48,200 nucleotides of DNA from Chelativorans intermedius (GTDB taxonomy: Bacteria; Pseudomonadota; Alphaproteobacteria; Rhizobiales; Rhizobiaceae): positions 1 to 48,200 of the forward strand of contig NZ_JAODNW010000025.1 in NCBI RefSeq assembly GCF_025398255.1, given 5' to 3'. Numbering within the stretch: position 1 is the first letter of the stretch; each line of letters opens with the position of its first letter. A model generated the notes under the pieces. The model did not search any database, had not been told where the DNA came from, and was given only the letters and a program-made list of their open reading frames with translations. A program made the position numbers and the translations under genes. Of the stretch, positions 7,950-17,818 are shown piece after piece.

Positions 7950-10274
7950 ATGGCACCAAGGACACCGGCGAAGGGCGGCGGCTCGGATCTCGACGAGGCT
8001 GCTCTCTTCTTCCACCGCTATCCGGTGGCGGGAAAGCTTGAGATCCAGCCCACCAAGCCGCTCGGCAACCAGCGCGACCTCGCCCTCGCCTATTCGCCGG
8101 GCGTTGCCGCACCCTGCCTGGCCATTCGCGACAATCCGGGCGCTGCCGCCGACTACACCGCGCGCGCCAATCTGGTGGGCGTGGTTTCCAACGGCTCGGC
8201 GGTGCTCGGCCTTGGCAACATCGGGCCGCTTGCCTCCAAGCCGGTGATGGAGGGCAAGGCCGTCCTGTTCAAGAAATTTGCCGGCATCAACGTCTTCGAC
8301 ATCGAAATCGACGCGCCGGATGTCGACTCGATGGTCGAAACCATCGCCGCGCTCGAACCCACCTTCGGCGGCATCAACCTGGAAGACATCAAGGCGCCGG
8401 AGTGCTTCGAGGTGGAGGAACGGCTCAAGGAGCGCATGGGTATCCCCGTCTTCCACGACGATCAGCACGGCACGGCCATCATCGTGGCGGCGGCGATCCT
8501 CAACGGGCTGGAGCTTGCCGGCAAGGACATCGCCCGGGCGAAGATCGTCACCTCCGGCGCGGGCGCGGCCGCCCTTGCCTGCCTCAATCTCCTCGTCTCG
8601 CTCGGCGCACGCACGGAAAACATCTGGATCACGGACCGTTTCGGTGTCGCCTGGCGCGGGCGCACGGAAGAGATGGATCGCTGGAAGGAGCCCTATCTCA
8701 AGGACACCGAGGCGCGCACACTAGCCGATGTGATCAGCGGGGCGGATGTCTTCCTCGGCCTCTCCGCGGGTGGCGTCCTCAAGCCCGAGATGCTTAAGGA
8801 GATGGCCGAGCGGCCACTGATACTCGCCCTTGCCAACCCGGTGCCGGAGATCATGCCAGAGGCGGCGCGCGAGGCGCGGCCGGACGCCATGATCTGCACC
8901 GGTCGTTCGGACTATCCCAACCAGGTCAACAATGTCCTGTGCTTCCCCTATATCTTCCGGGGCGCGCTGGATGCCGGCGCCAAGGCCATCAACGAGGAGA
9001 TGAAACTGGCGGCGGTACGCGCCATCGCTGCCCTGGCCCGCGAGGAGCCTTCCGACGTCGCCGCCCGCGCCTATTCCAGCGAAACACCGATCTTCGGGCC
9101 GGATTTCCTCATCCCCTCGCCCTTCGATCCGCGGCTCATCCTGCGCATCGCCCCGGCGGTGGCGAAGGCGGCGATGGACTCGGGGGTGGCCAGCCGGCCC
9201 ATCGAGGACATGGAAGCCTATCTCGACCGGCTGAACCGCTTCGTTTTCCGTTCCGGCCTGGTGATGAAGCCGGTCTTCTCCGCGGCGAAGCAGGCCGGCA
9301 GCAAGCGCGTCATCTATGCCGACGGGGAGGATGAGCGGGTGCTGCGCGCCGCTCAGGTGGTGCTGGAAGAAGGGCTCGCCCAGCCGATCCTCATCGGCAG
9401 GCCGCATGTGGTGGAAGTGCGGCTCAAGCGCTATGGCCTGAAGATAAGGCCCGGCAGGGACTTCGAGATCATCAACCCCGAGGACGACCCGCGTTATCGC
9501 GCCTATGTCGATCTTCTGATCCGCATTGCCGGACGTCGCGGCGTAACCACGGAGGTCGCCCGCACGCTGGTGCGCACCAACACCACGGTGATTGCGGCGC
9601 TGGCCATAATGCGCGACGAGGCGGACGCGATGATCTGCGGCCTGGAAGGCCGTTTCGAGCGCCACCTCCGATATGTGGATACCATCATCGGCCGGCGCGA
9701 AGGCGTGTGCGCCTTGTCGGCGCTGTCGATGCTGATCGCCCAAAGGGGAGTCACCTTCTTCACCGATACTCACGTCACGCTGGACCCGAGCGCCGAGGAG
9801 GTGGCGGAGATGACCGTGCTGGCGGCCGAGGAGATCCGCCGTTTCGGCATCGAGCCGAAGGCCGCACTGCTCTCGCACTCCGACTTCGGCTCGCGCGACA
9901 GCCCGAGCGCGCTGAAGATGCGCGAGGCTGTTGCCATTCTGCACCGTATCGCGCCCGACATCGTGGCCGACGGCGAGATGCATGGGGATTCCGCCCTTTC
10001 GGAGGGGCTGCGGCAACGCGTCTTTCCCCATGCCGCGCTCGAAGGCGAGGCCAACCTCCTTGTCTTCCCCAATCTCGATGCAGCCAACATCACGCTGACC
10101 ACCGTCAAGGCGATGACGGACGCCCTGCATGTCGGGCCGATCCTGCTCGGCCCGGCCCGCCCGGCGCACATCCTCACCCCTTCGGTGACGTCGCGCGGCG
10201 TCGTTAACATGACCGCTCTCGCCGCGGTGGAGGCGCTGCAGAACCGGGAGAATCAGCCCGCCCTGCCCGGCTAA
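7950..10274 (+). CDS. maeB: NADP-dependent malic enzyme with phosphotransacetylase domain
   Basis: A 774-residue fusion enzyme that decarboxylates malate to pyruvate with reduction of NAD(P). The malic enzyme part spans about residues 1-430, including SPGVAAPC, the substrate segment FHDDQHGTA and the dinucleotide fold [11 protein letters not shown] phosphotransacetylase-like domain (about 440-765) follows; in MaeB-type enzymes it is regulatory and binds acetyl-CoA. The length is full for the family. Rhizobia often have both NAD (Dme) and NADP (Tme) forms, and I cannot decide between them by eye. Confidence 0.92.
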   Translation: MAPRTPAKGGGSDLDEAALFFHRYPVAGKLEIQPTKPLGNQRDLALAYSPGVAAPCLAIRDNPGAAADYTARANLVGVVSNGSAVLGLGNIGPLASKPVMEGKAVLFKKFAGINVFDIEIDAPDVDSMVETIAALEPTFGGINLEDIKAPECFEVEERLKERMGIPVFHDDQHGTAIIVAAAILNGLELAGKDIARAKIVTSGAGAAALACLNLLVSLGARTENIWITDRFGVAWRGRTEEMDRWKEPYLKDTEARTLADVISGADVFLGLSAGGVLKPEMLKEMAERPLILALANPVPEIMPEAAREARPDAMICTGRSDYPNQVNNVLCFPYIFRGALDAGAKAINEEMKLAAVRAIAALAREEPSDVAARAYSSETPIFGPDFLIPSPFDPRLILRIAPAVAKAAMDSGVASRPIEDMEAYLDRLNRFVFRSGLVMKPVFSAAKQAGSKRVIYADGEDERVLRAAQVVLEEGLAQPILIGRPHVVEVRLKRYGLKIRPGRDFEIINPEDDPRYRAYVDLLIRIAGRRGVTTEVARTLVRTNTTVIAALAIMRDEADAMICGLEGRFERHLRYVDTIIGRREGVCALSALSMLIAQRGVTFFTDTHVTLDPSAEEVAEMTVLAAEEIRRFGIEPKAALLSHSDFGSRDSPSALKMREAVAILHRIAPDIVADGEMHGDSALSEGLRQRVFPHAALEGEANLLVFPNLDAANITLTTVKAMTDALHVGPILLGPARPAHILTPSVTSRGVVNMTALAAVEALQNRENQPALPG

Positions 10275-10336
10275 CCGGCATTTAACGTCACAGGGCTATC
10301 CTTCCCGCCGTATCGAGATGCGCAGAGGAATGAGAA

Positions 10337-10681
10337 ATGTCGGGCAGGGCATGGTTTGCGGCGGGTGCCATGGCACACGCCATCCTCATTTCCATGACGC
10401 CACAAGCGGCAGGCCAGCAGAAGGGCTATACCATTATCGCCGGTGACGGCGGCAGCCAGGGCACCCCGCCGCCCATGGCCACCCGGTCGTCGATCCTGGA
10501 CCTGCGCGGCACGTCGCGACCGGTCGGCGATGAAGGGACAGCGGAGCAGATTCTCGAAGACACGCCTGCGCGTCCCATGGGAGAGGCCGAACGGCGCGTC
10601 AGGGTTGTCGGGCCAAAATTTTTTCCCGATCCAGAAGAGGCAATAGATCTGCGAGCTCCGGCCCGGAATCCCGTCCGGTAA
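10337..10681 (+). CDS. Small exported protein of unknown function
   Basis: A 114-residue protein I cannot assign to a family. The N-terminus looks like a Sec signal peptide (hydrophobic residues 5-20, likely cleavage around AAGQ at 24-27). The mature part is polar and Pro/Gly-rich and ends with the conserved-looking segment [24 protein letters not shown], 6 nt before the ATG, supports translation. Its 3-prime end overlaps the convergent gltX 3-prime end by 83 bp, which is unusual and leaves some doubt about where one or the other ends. Confidence 0.6.
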   Translation: MSGRAWFAAGAMAHAILISMTPQAAGQQKGYTIIAGDGGSQGTPPPMATRSSILDLRGTSRPVGDEGTAEQILEDTPARPMGEAERRVRVVGPKFFPDPEEAIDLRAPARNPVR

Positions 10682-11972
10682 GCGCCAGCCGCAGCGGCTT
10701 GAACAACGCCCTGCCCCCGCGCCCGGTTTGCGCCTTCACGGCTCGCGTCCATTCATGCCAGGTCTGGTGGTTCCAGGGCTGTTCGGGCAGAAGGGCGAAG
10801 GCTGCGCGCAGGAAGGCGCGGTCTTCCTGCGAGAACGTTGCCGTTTCCGGCGGTCCTTCGGTGACGATGCGCCACCATTCCACGGCATCCGCCAGCGTTT
10901 CGATATTGCCGCGCACCGCGTTCCAGAAACTTTCCGCCCTGGGGCCTGCAATGCCCAACGCGGCAAGTCGTGCGGCGGCCTTCTCAAAAGGCATGGCATG
11001 AACGATGGAGCGGTTGAGCGCTTTCAGCTCGTCCACGTCGAACCGTGCCGGCGAGCGGGAGGTCGAAGCCGGATCGAATCTCCCGGCCAGCGCGTCCATA
11101 TCCTCGCACGCAGACACGGCCTGCGCAGTGCCGAGCAGAACGGCCAGCGAAGCGACCGCCATGGGCTCGATGCCAGCCTCGCGCAGGCCGGCCAGCGACA
11201 GCGCACCCGTGCGCTTGGAAAGCCCCTCGCCGTCCGCCGCGATCAGGAGGTTGTGGTGGCCGAAGGCCGGCGCCTGCGCGCCGAGCGCCTCGAACAGCGC
11301 GATCTGGGCGCCGGTATTGGTTATGTGGTCGTCGCCGCGGATCACATGCGTGATGCCAAGCGCAATGTCGTCCACCACGGAAGGCAGCGTGTAGAGGAAG
11401 GTGCCATCCTCGCGGATGAGAACGGGGTCGGACATCGACGCCAGATCCACGGTCTGCGGTCCGCGCACTACGTCCTCCCAGTGGATTTCCGTGCGCCGCG
11501 GCGAAAAGGGATCGTCGTCGAAATTGGGCAGCAGAAAGCGCCAATGGGGTTTTCGCCCTTCCGCCTCGAGCTGCGCACGCTCCCGATCGTCGAGCTTCAA
11601 CGCCTCCCGTCCATAGACCGGCGGCAGACGGCGCGACAGGCGCACCTTGCGCCGCCGTTCGAGCTCCTGCGCCGTCTCGTAGCAGGGATAGAGAAGGCCG
11701 CGTTCCCTGAGGCCGGCCGCGGCCTCCTCATAGCGGGCAAAGCGTTCCGACTGATGCACGACAAGATCCGGCTCGATGCCGAGCCAGCGCAGATCCTCCT
11801 CGATCGCCTCGGCAAATTCCCGGCGTGAGCGTGCGCTGTCGGTGTCGTCGAAGCGCAGGATGAAGCGCCCGCCGGCCTTGCGCGAAAACAGCCAGTTGTA
11901 AAGCGCGGTGCGCGCATTGCCGATATGGATGCGCCCGGTGGGAGACGGGGCAAAGCGAACGGTAACACTCAT
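10599..11972 (-). CDS. gltX: Glutamyl-tRNA synthetase
   Basis: A 457-residue class I aminoacyl-tRNA synthetase that charges tRNA-Glu, and in organisms lacking GlnRS also tRNA-Gln. The HIGH-type motif is HIGN at 16-19 and the KMSKS-type motif is LSKRT at 251-255. The C-terminal anticodon-binding region is of normal length. Alphaproteobacteria usually carry two GltX paralogs, so a second copy elsewhere is expected. It starts 6 bp after the stop of the upstream MFS gene, suggesting co-transcription. Confidence 0.93.
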   Translation of the reverse strand: MSVTVRFAPSPTGRIHIGNARTALYNWLFSRKAGGRFILRFDDTDSARSRREFAEAIEEDLRWLGIEPDLVVHQSERFARYEEAAAGLRERGLLYPCYETAQELERRRKVRLSRRLPPVYGREALKLDDRERAQLEAEGRKPHWRFLLPNFDDDPFSPRRTEIHWEDVVRGPQTVDLASMSDPVLIREDGTFLYTLPSVVDDIALGITHVIRGDDHITNTGAQIALFEALGAQAPAFGHHNLLIAADGEGLSKRTGALSLAGLREAGIEPMAVASLAVLLGTAQAVSACEDMDALAGRFDPASTSRSPARFDVDELKALNRSIVHAMPFEKAAARLAALGIAGPRAESFWNAVRGNIETLADAVEWWRIVTEGPPETATFSQEDRAFLRAAFALLPEQPWNHQTWHEWTRAVKAQTGRGGRALFKPLRLALTGRDSGPELADLLPLLDREKILARQP

Positions 11973-11978
11973 GGCGCT

Positions 11979-13214
11979 TCAGCTAGCCGAGGCATATGGG
12001 CTTTGCAAGGCACGCGCCGCAAGTCTTCGCGAAACCGCCAGCATGAGGGCTGCGGCGGCAAGACAGTAGAAGCCCATGGCAGCAATCTGCAGCGGATAGG
12101 AGACGCCGAGGTCGATCAGATAGCCGGTCAGTCCCGGCCCCATGGCCGTTGCAAACACCAGGATGGCGACGGTAAGCGCGCGCACCGCGCCGAGATAATG
12201 CGTGCCGTATATCTCCGGCCACAGGGCGCCGAAAAGCGTCGAGGAACAGCCATAGGAGATGCCGAGCAACCCCATGAACGCAAATGCCGCCCATTGCCCC
12301 TCGAAAAAGGCAAGCACCAGGCAGGCCGCGCCGAGCGGCAGCAGGAAGCTCGGCAGAAGCGCCACGGCCGAGAAACGGTCGATGAGCTGGCCCGAGACCA
12401 GCGCGAAGGTCACCGTCATCGCGGCCATGAAGGTGAAAGCGGACGCGAAGACCTCGAGCGACCAGCCGCGCAGCTCCACCAGATAGACCTGATGGAAGAA
12501 GATGGTCGTCCCGATGAAACCCGGCGCCATCACCCCCAGCAGCAGCGCATAGAACAGGGGATCGCGGATCACCTCCGCCCGCGTCCAGTGGCGGGCGGCG
12601 GAAACGCGCGGTGGCGGATCGCTGGAGCGCGGCGCCCGCTCCACCGCCATCAACGCCGCAATCGCCGGCAGGGCGACGACCACCAGAACGGCGGCGGCCA
12701 CCAGCCAGCTGTTGCGCCAGCCGACGGCACCCGCCACGGCGACGAAGAGAAGTGGCAGCACAGCCTCGCCCGCATTGTGCCCCAGCGTGACAAGCGAGAC
12801 GGCGCGCCCCCGCTGGGCGGCAAACCAGCGGCCCATCGCCGTCAATGCGTTCTGCGTCATCATGCCCTGACCGAACAGGCGCAGCAGATAGATGGTCACG
12901 CACAGAACGATCACCGAGGAAGACAGCGCCATGGAAATGCAGGCAACGGCCAGCACCGGCACGACGATGAAGGTGACGGTCTTGACCGAGTGCCGGTCAA
13001 CGATCTGGCCGAAGCGCGGCAGCGTGAATGCGCTGGCGAGCGTTGCCAGCATGTAGATCATGCCGAAGGCACCATGCGAGAGGCCATATTCTGCGCGGAT
13101 GTCGCCTGCCGACAGGGAGATGAAGAATGTCTGTCCGAAGGAGGAGAAGAAAGTGAGCAGGAACCCGCCGGCGAGCCAACGGGCATTCTCGCGAAGGAAG
13201 AGCAGAAAGGACAT
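11979..13214 (-). CDS. MFS transporter (OxlT/monocarboxylate-type)
   Basis: A 411-residue major facilitator with about 12 hydrophobic membrane segments. Its pattern fits the oxalate-formate antiporter/monocarboxylate branch. The ATG at 13214 gives a start directly at the first membrane helix (MSFLLFLREN). Longer in-frame readings add Pro/Arg-rich sequence that looks non-coding. The Shine-Dalgarno is weak (AGAGAA). The substrate is unknown. It is placed directly upstream of gltX, which is probably incidental co-transcription. Confidence 0.82.
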   Translation of the reverse strand: MSFLLFLRENARWLAGGFLLTFFSSFGQTFFISLSAGDIRAEYGLSHGAFGMIYMLATLASAFTLPRFGQIVDRHSVKTVTFIVVPVLAVACISMALSSSVIVLCVTIYLLRLFGQGMMTQNALTAMGRWFAAQRGRAVSLVTLGHNAGEAVLPLLFVAVAGAVGWRNSWLVAAAVLVVVALPAIAALMAVERAPRSSDPPPRVSAARHWTRAEVIRDPLFYALLLGVMAPGFIGTTIFFHQVYLVELRGWSLEVFASAFTFMAAMTVTFALVSGQLIDRFSAVALLPSFLLPLGAACLVLAFFEGQWAAFAFMGLLGISYGCSSTLFGALWPEIYGTHYLGAVRALTVAILVFATAMGPGLTGYLIDLGVSYPLQIAAMGFYCLAAAALMLAVSRRLAARALQSPYASAS

Positions 13215-13378
13215 GTGTTTCTCTGATGAAGAGCGCCGGCCCGGATCTTTTCGGCCAGCGCCGCGCCGGACTCGGCGGGTCGGCGCGCATCCTAGGGCCT
13301 TGTGCGCGCGATGCAAGCCGATGATGCGCCCGACGGTACGCCAAAGTGGCGCGGCAGGGGGCGCAATCCGGTTGCCGG

Positions 13379-13396
13379 CCCGCCCTGCCGGGCGGG
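13379..13396. other. GC-rich hairpin between nadE and the MFS gene
   Basis: A perfect 7-bp stem (CCCGCCC / GGGCGGG) with a TGCC loop, about 40 bp beyond the nadE stop at 13436. No U run follows on either strand, so it is not a textbook terminator. It may slow polymerase or protect the mRNA end. The rest of 13215-13435 shows no gene. Confidence 0.35.
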
Positions 13397-13435
13397 ATGA
13401 CGGCATGGACACGGCTCCATCCCGCGTCCGAGGCG

Positions 13436-15112
13436 CTACGAGCGGTCCCGAAACCGGTTGGTGATGGGATAGCGGCGGTCGCGGCCGAAGTTCTTGCGCG
13501 TGATCTTCACACCCGGTGCTGCCTGCCGGCGCTTGTATTCGGCGACATAGAGCATGTGCTCGACGCGATGCACCAGCTCGCGGTCGTGGCCGCGCGCCAC
13601 GATCTCGTCGACAGCCATCTCGTTTTCCACAAGGCACTCGAGAATATCGTCGAGAACGGGATAGGGAGGCAGGGAATCCTGGTCCGTCTGGTTTTCGCGC
13701 AACTCCGCCGACGGCACCTTTTCGATGATGGAGACGGGGATGACCTCGCCGGAGGGTCCAAGCGCGGTGGGCGGCACATGCGCGTTGCGCCAGCGGGCCA
13801 GCGCATAGACCTGCATCTTGTAGAGGTCCTTGATCGGATTGAAGCCGCCATTCATGTCGCCATAGAGCGTTGCATAGCCCACCGACATCTCCGACTTGTT
13901 GCCGGTGGTCACGACCATGGAACCGAACTTGTTGGAGATGGCCATCAGCAGCGTGCCGCGGGCGCGGCTTTGCAGGTTCTCCTCCGTCACGCCTGCGCCG
14001 GTTCCGTCGAAGAGCCGGGCCAACGCTTCGGTGAAGCCCTCGACGGGAGGGGCGATGGGGACGATGTCATAGCGGCAGCCGAGCGCGCGGGCACAGTCTT
14101 CCGCGTCCTTGAGAGAGGCCTGCGAGGTGTAGCGATAGGGCATCATCACCGCCCTTACCCGCTCCTCGCCCAACGCATCGACCGCCAGCGCCGCACACAG
14201 CGCCGAGTCGATGCCGCCAGAAAGCCCGAGCACCACGTTCTTGAAGCCGTTCTTGTTCACATAGTCGCGCAGGCCCAGCATGCAGGCGCGATAATCGGCT
14301 TCCTCCTTATCGGGGATGACCGACATCGGCCCTTCATCGCACGACCAGCCGTCGCCCTCACGCCGCCAGGTGGTAACGACAACCGTTTCCTCGAACTGGC
14401 TCATCTGGAAGGCCAGCCGCTTTTGCGCCGAGATGGCGAAAGAGGCGCCGTCGAAGACCAGCTCGTCCTGACCGCCCACCATGTTCGCGTAAAGAAGCGG
14501 CAGGCCGCTTTCGATCACCTGCCGGATGGCAACCTGGTGGCGCACCTCCAGCTTGCCGCGATAATAGGGAGAGCCGTTGGGCACCAGGAGGATCTCGGCG
14601 CCGGACTCGGCCAGCGTCTCGCACACGCCAAGGTCTCCCCATATGTCCTCGCAGATGGGGATGCCGAGGCGCACGCCGCGGAAATTGACCGGACCGGGCA
14701 TGCTGGCACCGGGTTTGAAGACCCGCTTTTCATCGAACTCGCCGTAATTCGGCAAATCGATCTTGTAGCGCTCCGCGATCATCTTGCCGCCATCCAGGAG
14801 CACGATGGCATTGTGGATGCCTGAAGGACGGGAAAGCGGCGTGCCGATGGCGACCCCCGGGCCACCATCGGCGGTCTCCTGCGCGAAGGCGTCCACCGCC
14901 TTCTCGCAGGCTGCCACGAACGCGGGCTTGAGAACCAGATCCTCCGGCGGATAGCCGGCGATGAATAGCTCGGTAAACAGCACCAGATCGGCGCCCTGCC
15001 GGGCGGCGTCGGCGCGCGCCTCGCGGGCCTTGGCGAGATTGCCGTTGATGTCGCCCACCGTCGGATTGAGCTGGGCAACGGCGATGCGGAGAGTATCGGG
15101 AGCCACGTTCAT
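13436..15112 (-). CDS. nadE: Glutamine-dependent NAD+ synthase
   Basis: A 558-residue enzyme making NAD from nicotinate adenine dinucleotide, ATP and glutamine. An N-terminal nitrilase-type amidase domain contains the Glu in FTELF (E48) and the nucleophile in GIPICEDIWGD. The C-terminal NAD synthetase domain carries the ATP-pyrophosphatase P-loop LGLSGGIDSA (near 290). The ATG at 15112 is chosen because AGGAG lies just upstream; the reading could extend to 15166 but adds sequence without family character. It follows the hemerythrin gene by about 50 bp. Confidence 0.93.
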   Translation of the reverse strand: MNVAPDTLRIAVAQLNPTVGDINGNLAKAREARADAARQGADLVLFTELFIAGYPPEDLVLKPAFVAACEKAVDAFAQETADGGPGVAIGTPLSRPSGIHNAIVLLDGGKMIAERYKIDLPNYGEFDEKRVFKPGASMPGPVNFRGVRLGIPICEDIWGDLGVCETLAESGAEILLVPNGSPYYRGKLEVRHQVAIRQVIESGLPLLYANMVGGQDELVFDGASFAISAQKRLAFQMSQFEETVVVTTWRREGDGWSCDEGPMSVIPDKEEADYRACMLGLRDYVNKNGFKNVVLGLSGGIDSALCAALAVDALGEERVRAVMMPYRYTSQASLKDAEDCARALGCRYDIVPIAPPVEGFTEALARLFDGTGAGVTEENLQSRARGTLLMAISNKFGSMVVTTGNKSEMSVGYATLYGDMNGGFNPIKDLYKMQVYALARWRNAHVPPTALGPSGEVIPVSIIEKVPSAELRENQTDQDSLPPYPVLDDILECLVENEMAVDEIVARGHDRELVHRVEHMLYVAEYKRRQAAPGVKITRKNFGRDRRYPITNRFRDRS

Positions 15113-15162
15113 GAGGCTCCTGTAGCTTGGCCTTCCGCGCCATGCAACACGCGCGGCAAGGC

Positions 15163-15750
15163 TCAACCGGCGAAGCCGTCTTCACCCCGCTCCAGCATCA
15201 GCGGGATGACAAGGTCTTCCTCATCGTCGAGATGGCGGGCGAGCATGGCGACAAGCCGCACATTCTCCTCGGCATAGGCATCGGCAGCGAAGCGCTGTCG
15301 GTCGGCATCCTGCCGAAGCGCCAGCAGGAGCTCGCGCGCCCTTTCGCCATTCCTTTCCAGCGCCTCGTGGATGATGTGATGGTCACTGTCGAGAATGTCG
15401 AAGCCCCGCTGCAGTCTCGGCTCCGCCCTTGCGAAGACGGGGAAATAATGAAGATCCTCCACCTGATGGTGGCCGTGAAGCTGCTGCAGGAAGAAGCGCA
15501 AACGGGGCGCGAACCACTGAGCGAACGAGGCTGGCGGCAGCCTGCCTTCACGGTAGTCGTCCACCCCGCGCCGCAGCATGCCGCCCAGCTCCCGGAACAT
15601 GTCGTGCCTTTGCAGCCAGAATTGCGCCATCTCGTCCAGATTCGCATGGCTGCCCCACGTCTCGCGCGGATATCTCCGAACCAGAAAGCGCAGATCCTCG
15701 GGCAATTGCCGGCGGTTTTCGAGATGAAGCGCTGGCGGCAGGTCGGTCAT
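15163..15750 (-). CDS. Hemerythrin HHE domain protein
   Basis: A 195-residue alpha-helical protein with the HHE cation-binding pattern. His/Glu clusters occur in LQQLHGHHQVED, in DSDHHIIHEALE and in LARHLDDEEDLVIP, consistent with a four-helix bundle binding a di-iron centre. Relatives sense or bind O2 or NO, or help in iron-sulfur repair. The length is normal for a stand-alone protein. It sits between the GFA-family gene and nadE on the same strand; this grouping does not reveal a pathway. Confidence 0.85.
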   Translation of the reverse strand: MTDLPPALHLENRRQLPEDLRFLVRRYPRETWGSHANLDEMAQFWLQRHDMFRELGGMLRRGVDDYREGRLPPASFAQWFAPRLRFFLQQLHGHHQVEDLHYFPVFARAEPRLQRGFDILDSDHHIIHEALERNGERARELLLALRQDADRQRFAADAYAEENVRLVAMLARHLDDEEDLVIPLMLERGEDGFAG

Positions 15751-15768
15751 CGTCGATCGCTTCCACTC

Positions 15769-16185
15769 CTAGCCGGCCACGGGCACCGAATCCGTGGAAC
15801 GGGCATATTGCGGCAGGCCGTCGGCGATTTCGTAGTAATCGCCCTTGTCGTCAACGAAGATATGGGCCTCGGGTTTCAGCCCGCTTGGCTGGTCGAAGCT
15901 GCCAGCCATGACCGAGGTTCTGTCCGCCCCGTTGCGCTTCCAGAAAAGGGCCGAACCGCAGGTGCGGCAAAAGCCGCGCTTGGCGAAGTCCGAAGCCGCA
16001 TACCAGGTGAGATTGTCGGGACCCTCGATCTCGAGGCATGCATCATCGACATCCGTGGCGGCATAGAAATGGCCGGACTGCCTGCGGCACTGCGAGCAAT
16101 GGCAATAGACGACGCCGCGCAGGGCGCCGTGCGTGCGAAAGCGCACCGCCCCGCAAAGGCAGCTTCCCCGTTTCGTCTGCGACAT
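15769..16185 (-). CDS. GFA family zinc protein
   Basis: A 138-residue glutathione-dependent formaldehyde-activating (GFA/CENP-V) fold. Zinc ligands are seen as CLC at 9-11, the YCHCSQC cluster, and FCRTCG further on. Despite the family name most members have no proven formaldehyde activity. The ATG at 16185 follows a clear GGAGG. Its Shine-Dalgarno region directly abuts the terminator that ends the DAHP synthase transcript, so it must have its own promoter or depend on read-through. Confidence 0.87.
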   Translation of the reverse strand: MSQTKRGSCLCGAVRFRTHGALRGVVYCHCSQCRRQSGHFYAATDVDDACLEIEGPDNLTWYAASDFAKRGFCRTCGSALFWKRNGADRTSVMAGSFDQPSGLKPEAHIFVDDKGDYYEIADGLPQYARSTDSVPVAG

Positions 16186-16198
16186 GGCAATCCTCCAG

Positions 16199-16230
16199 AA
16201 AAAAACCCCGCCACTATGGCATGGCGGGGT
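16199..16230 (-). terminator. Rho-independent terminator after the DAHP synthase gene
   Basis: A perfect 9-bp stem (ACCCCGCCA at 16205-16213, TGGCGGGGT at 16222-16230) with an 8-nt loop. On the minus strand it is followed by seven U residues (A run at 16199-16205). It lies 69 bp beyond the stop at 16299 and just ahead of the GFA-gene Shine-Dalgarno. Confidence 0.85.
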
Positions 16231-16298
16231 GGGCTCTTGAAACGCAAAGCGCTGAACGCTGCGATCAACAATGCCTGACGACGGGGGCAGGCCCTGTC

Positions 16299-17675
16299 CT
16301 AAACGGCAGCAACCTTCCGTGCCGGCTGCGCGGCTGCGTCCTTCTTGAGCAGCTCGGCCACCAGGAAAGCAAGCTCCAGCGCCTGGTCTGCATTCAGGCG
16401 CGGGTCGCAGTGCGTGTGGTAGCGGTCGGAAAGATCGTCGGCCGAGATGGCGCGCGCGCCGCCGGTGCATTCGGTGACGTTCTTGCCCGTCATCTCGATG
16501 TGGATGCCGCCCGGATGTGTGCCTTCGGCGCGATGCACCGCAAAGAAGGTCTCCACCTCCTTCAGAATGCGGTCGAAGGGCCGGGTCTTGTAGCCATTGA
16601 GCGAAATGGTGTTGCCATGCATGGGGTCGCAGGACCAGACCACCTTGCGGCCCTCCTTCTCCACCGCCCGCACAAGCCTCGGCAGGTGCTCGCCGACCTT
16701 CTCGGCACCAAAGCGGGCGATCAGCGTCAGCCGGCCCGGCTCGTTCTCCGGATTGAGCAGGTCGATCAGGCGCAGAAGGCCGTCCGGCTCAAGCGAAGGA
16801 CCGCATTTCAGGCCGAGCGGGTTCTTGACGCCCCGGCAATACTCCACATGCGCGTGATCGGGCTGGCGCGTGCGGTCGCCGATCCAGATCATGTGGCCGG
16901 AGGTGGCATACCATTCGCCGGAGATGGAATCGACGCGTGTCAAAGCCTCCTCATAGCCGAGAAGCAGCGCCTCGTGGCTGGTGTAGAAATCAGTCTCGCG
17001 CAGCGAAGGATGGCTTTCGGCGTTGATGCCGATGGCGCGCATGAAGTCCATCGACTCGGTGATGCGGTCGGCCAGCGCCTTGTAGCGCTCACCCTGCGGG
17101 CTGTCGGAAATGAAGCCCACCATCCACTTGTGCACGTTCTCGAGATTGGCGAAACCGCCCTGGGCGAAGGCGCGCAGGAGGTTGAGCGTGGCCGCCGACT
17201 GGCGATAGGCCATCTCCTGGCGCGCCGGATCCGGAAGCCGCGACACCTCGTCGAAACCGATGCCGTTGATGATGTCGCCGCGGTAGGAAGGCAGCGTGAC
17301 TCCGTCCTTCGTCTCCGTGTCGGAGGAGCGCGGCTTGGCGAACTGGCCGGCTATGCGGCCCACCTTCACCACAGGCTGGGCGCCGGCGAAGGTCAGCACC
17401 ACAGCCATCTGCAGGAAGACGCGGAAGAAGTCGCGGATGTTGTCGGCCCCGTGCTCGGCAAAGCTCTCCGCGCAGTCGCCGCCCTGCAGCAGAAAGGCTT
17501 CTCCATTGGCCACGCTGGCAAGCTGCCGCTTCAGCTTTCTGGCCTCACCCGCAAAAACCAGCGGCGGATAGGTGGCCATGCGCGCCTCGACCTCGGCCAG
17601 CGCCACCTGGTCCGGATAGTCCGGCACCTGGCAGATTGGCTTGTTTCTCCACGAACTCGGCGACCACTTCGTCAT
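16299..17675 (-). CDS. Class II 3-deoxy-7-phosphoheptulonate synthase
   Basis: A 458-residue DAHP synthase (plant/AroH-II type), the first step of the shikimate pathway. Family signatures include [15 protein letters not shown] near the start, the [11 protein letters not shown] motif, [11 protein letters not shown], and the metal/substrate segments [13 protein letters not shown] and CDPMHGNT. The ATG at 17675 gives the usual MTKWSP start; an ATG four codons earlier (17687) is also possible. A strong terminator follows the gene. Confidence 0.93.
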   Translation of the reverse strand: MTKWSPSSWRNKPICQVPDYPDQVALAEVEARMATYPPLVFAGEARKLKRQLASVANGEAFLLQGGDCAESFAEHGADNIRDFFRVFLQMAVVLTFAGAQPVVKVGRIAGQFAKPRSSDTETKDGVTLPSYRGDIINGIGFDEVSRLPDPARQEMAYRQSAATLNLLRAFAQGGFANLENVHKWMVGFISDSPQGERYKALADRITESMDFMRAIGINAESHPSLRETDFYTSHEALLLGYEEALTRVDSISGEWYATSGHMIWIGDRTRQPDHAHVEYCRGVKNPLGLKCGPSLEPDGLLRLIDLLNPENEPGRLTLIARFGAEKVGEHLPRLVRAVEKEGRKVVWSCDPMHGNTISLNGYKTRPFDRILKEVETFFAVHRAEGTHPGGIHIEMTGKNVTECTGGARAISADDLSDRYHTHCDPRLNADQALELAFLVAELLKKDAAAQPARKVAAV

Positions 17676-17818
17676 GTCCACACCCATAGGCTTTGCGTCC
17701 CCGGCAGGCCCGTGCCGGCCGGAAAGCGGCTATTTAGCGGAAGCTGTCCCCCGATACTACCCCGCTTTTGCCCGGCCGGCGACGGAAATCGGCAAAAGGC
17801 GCGCCGCAAGCCGGTCCC

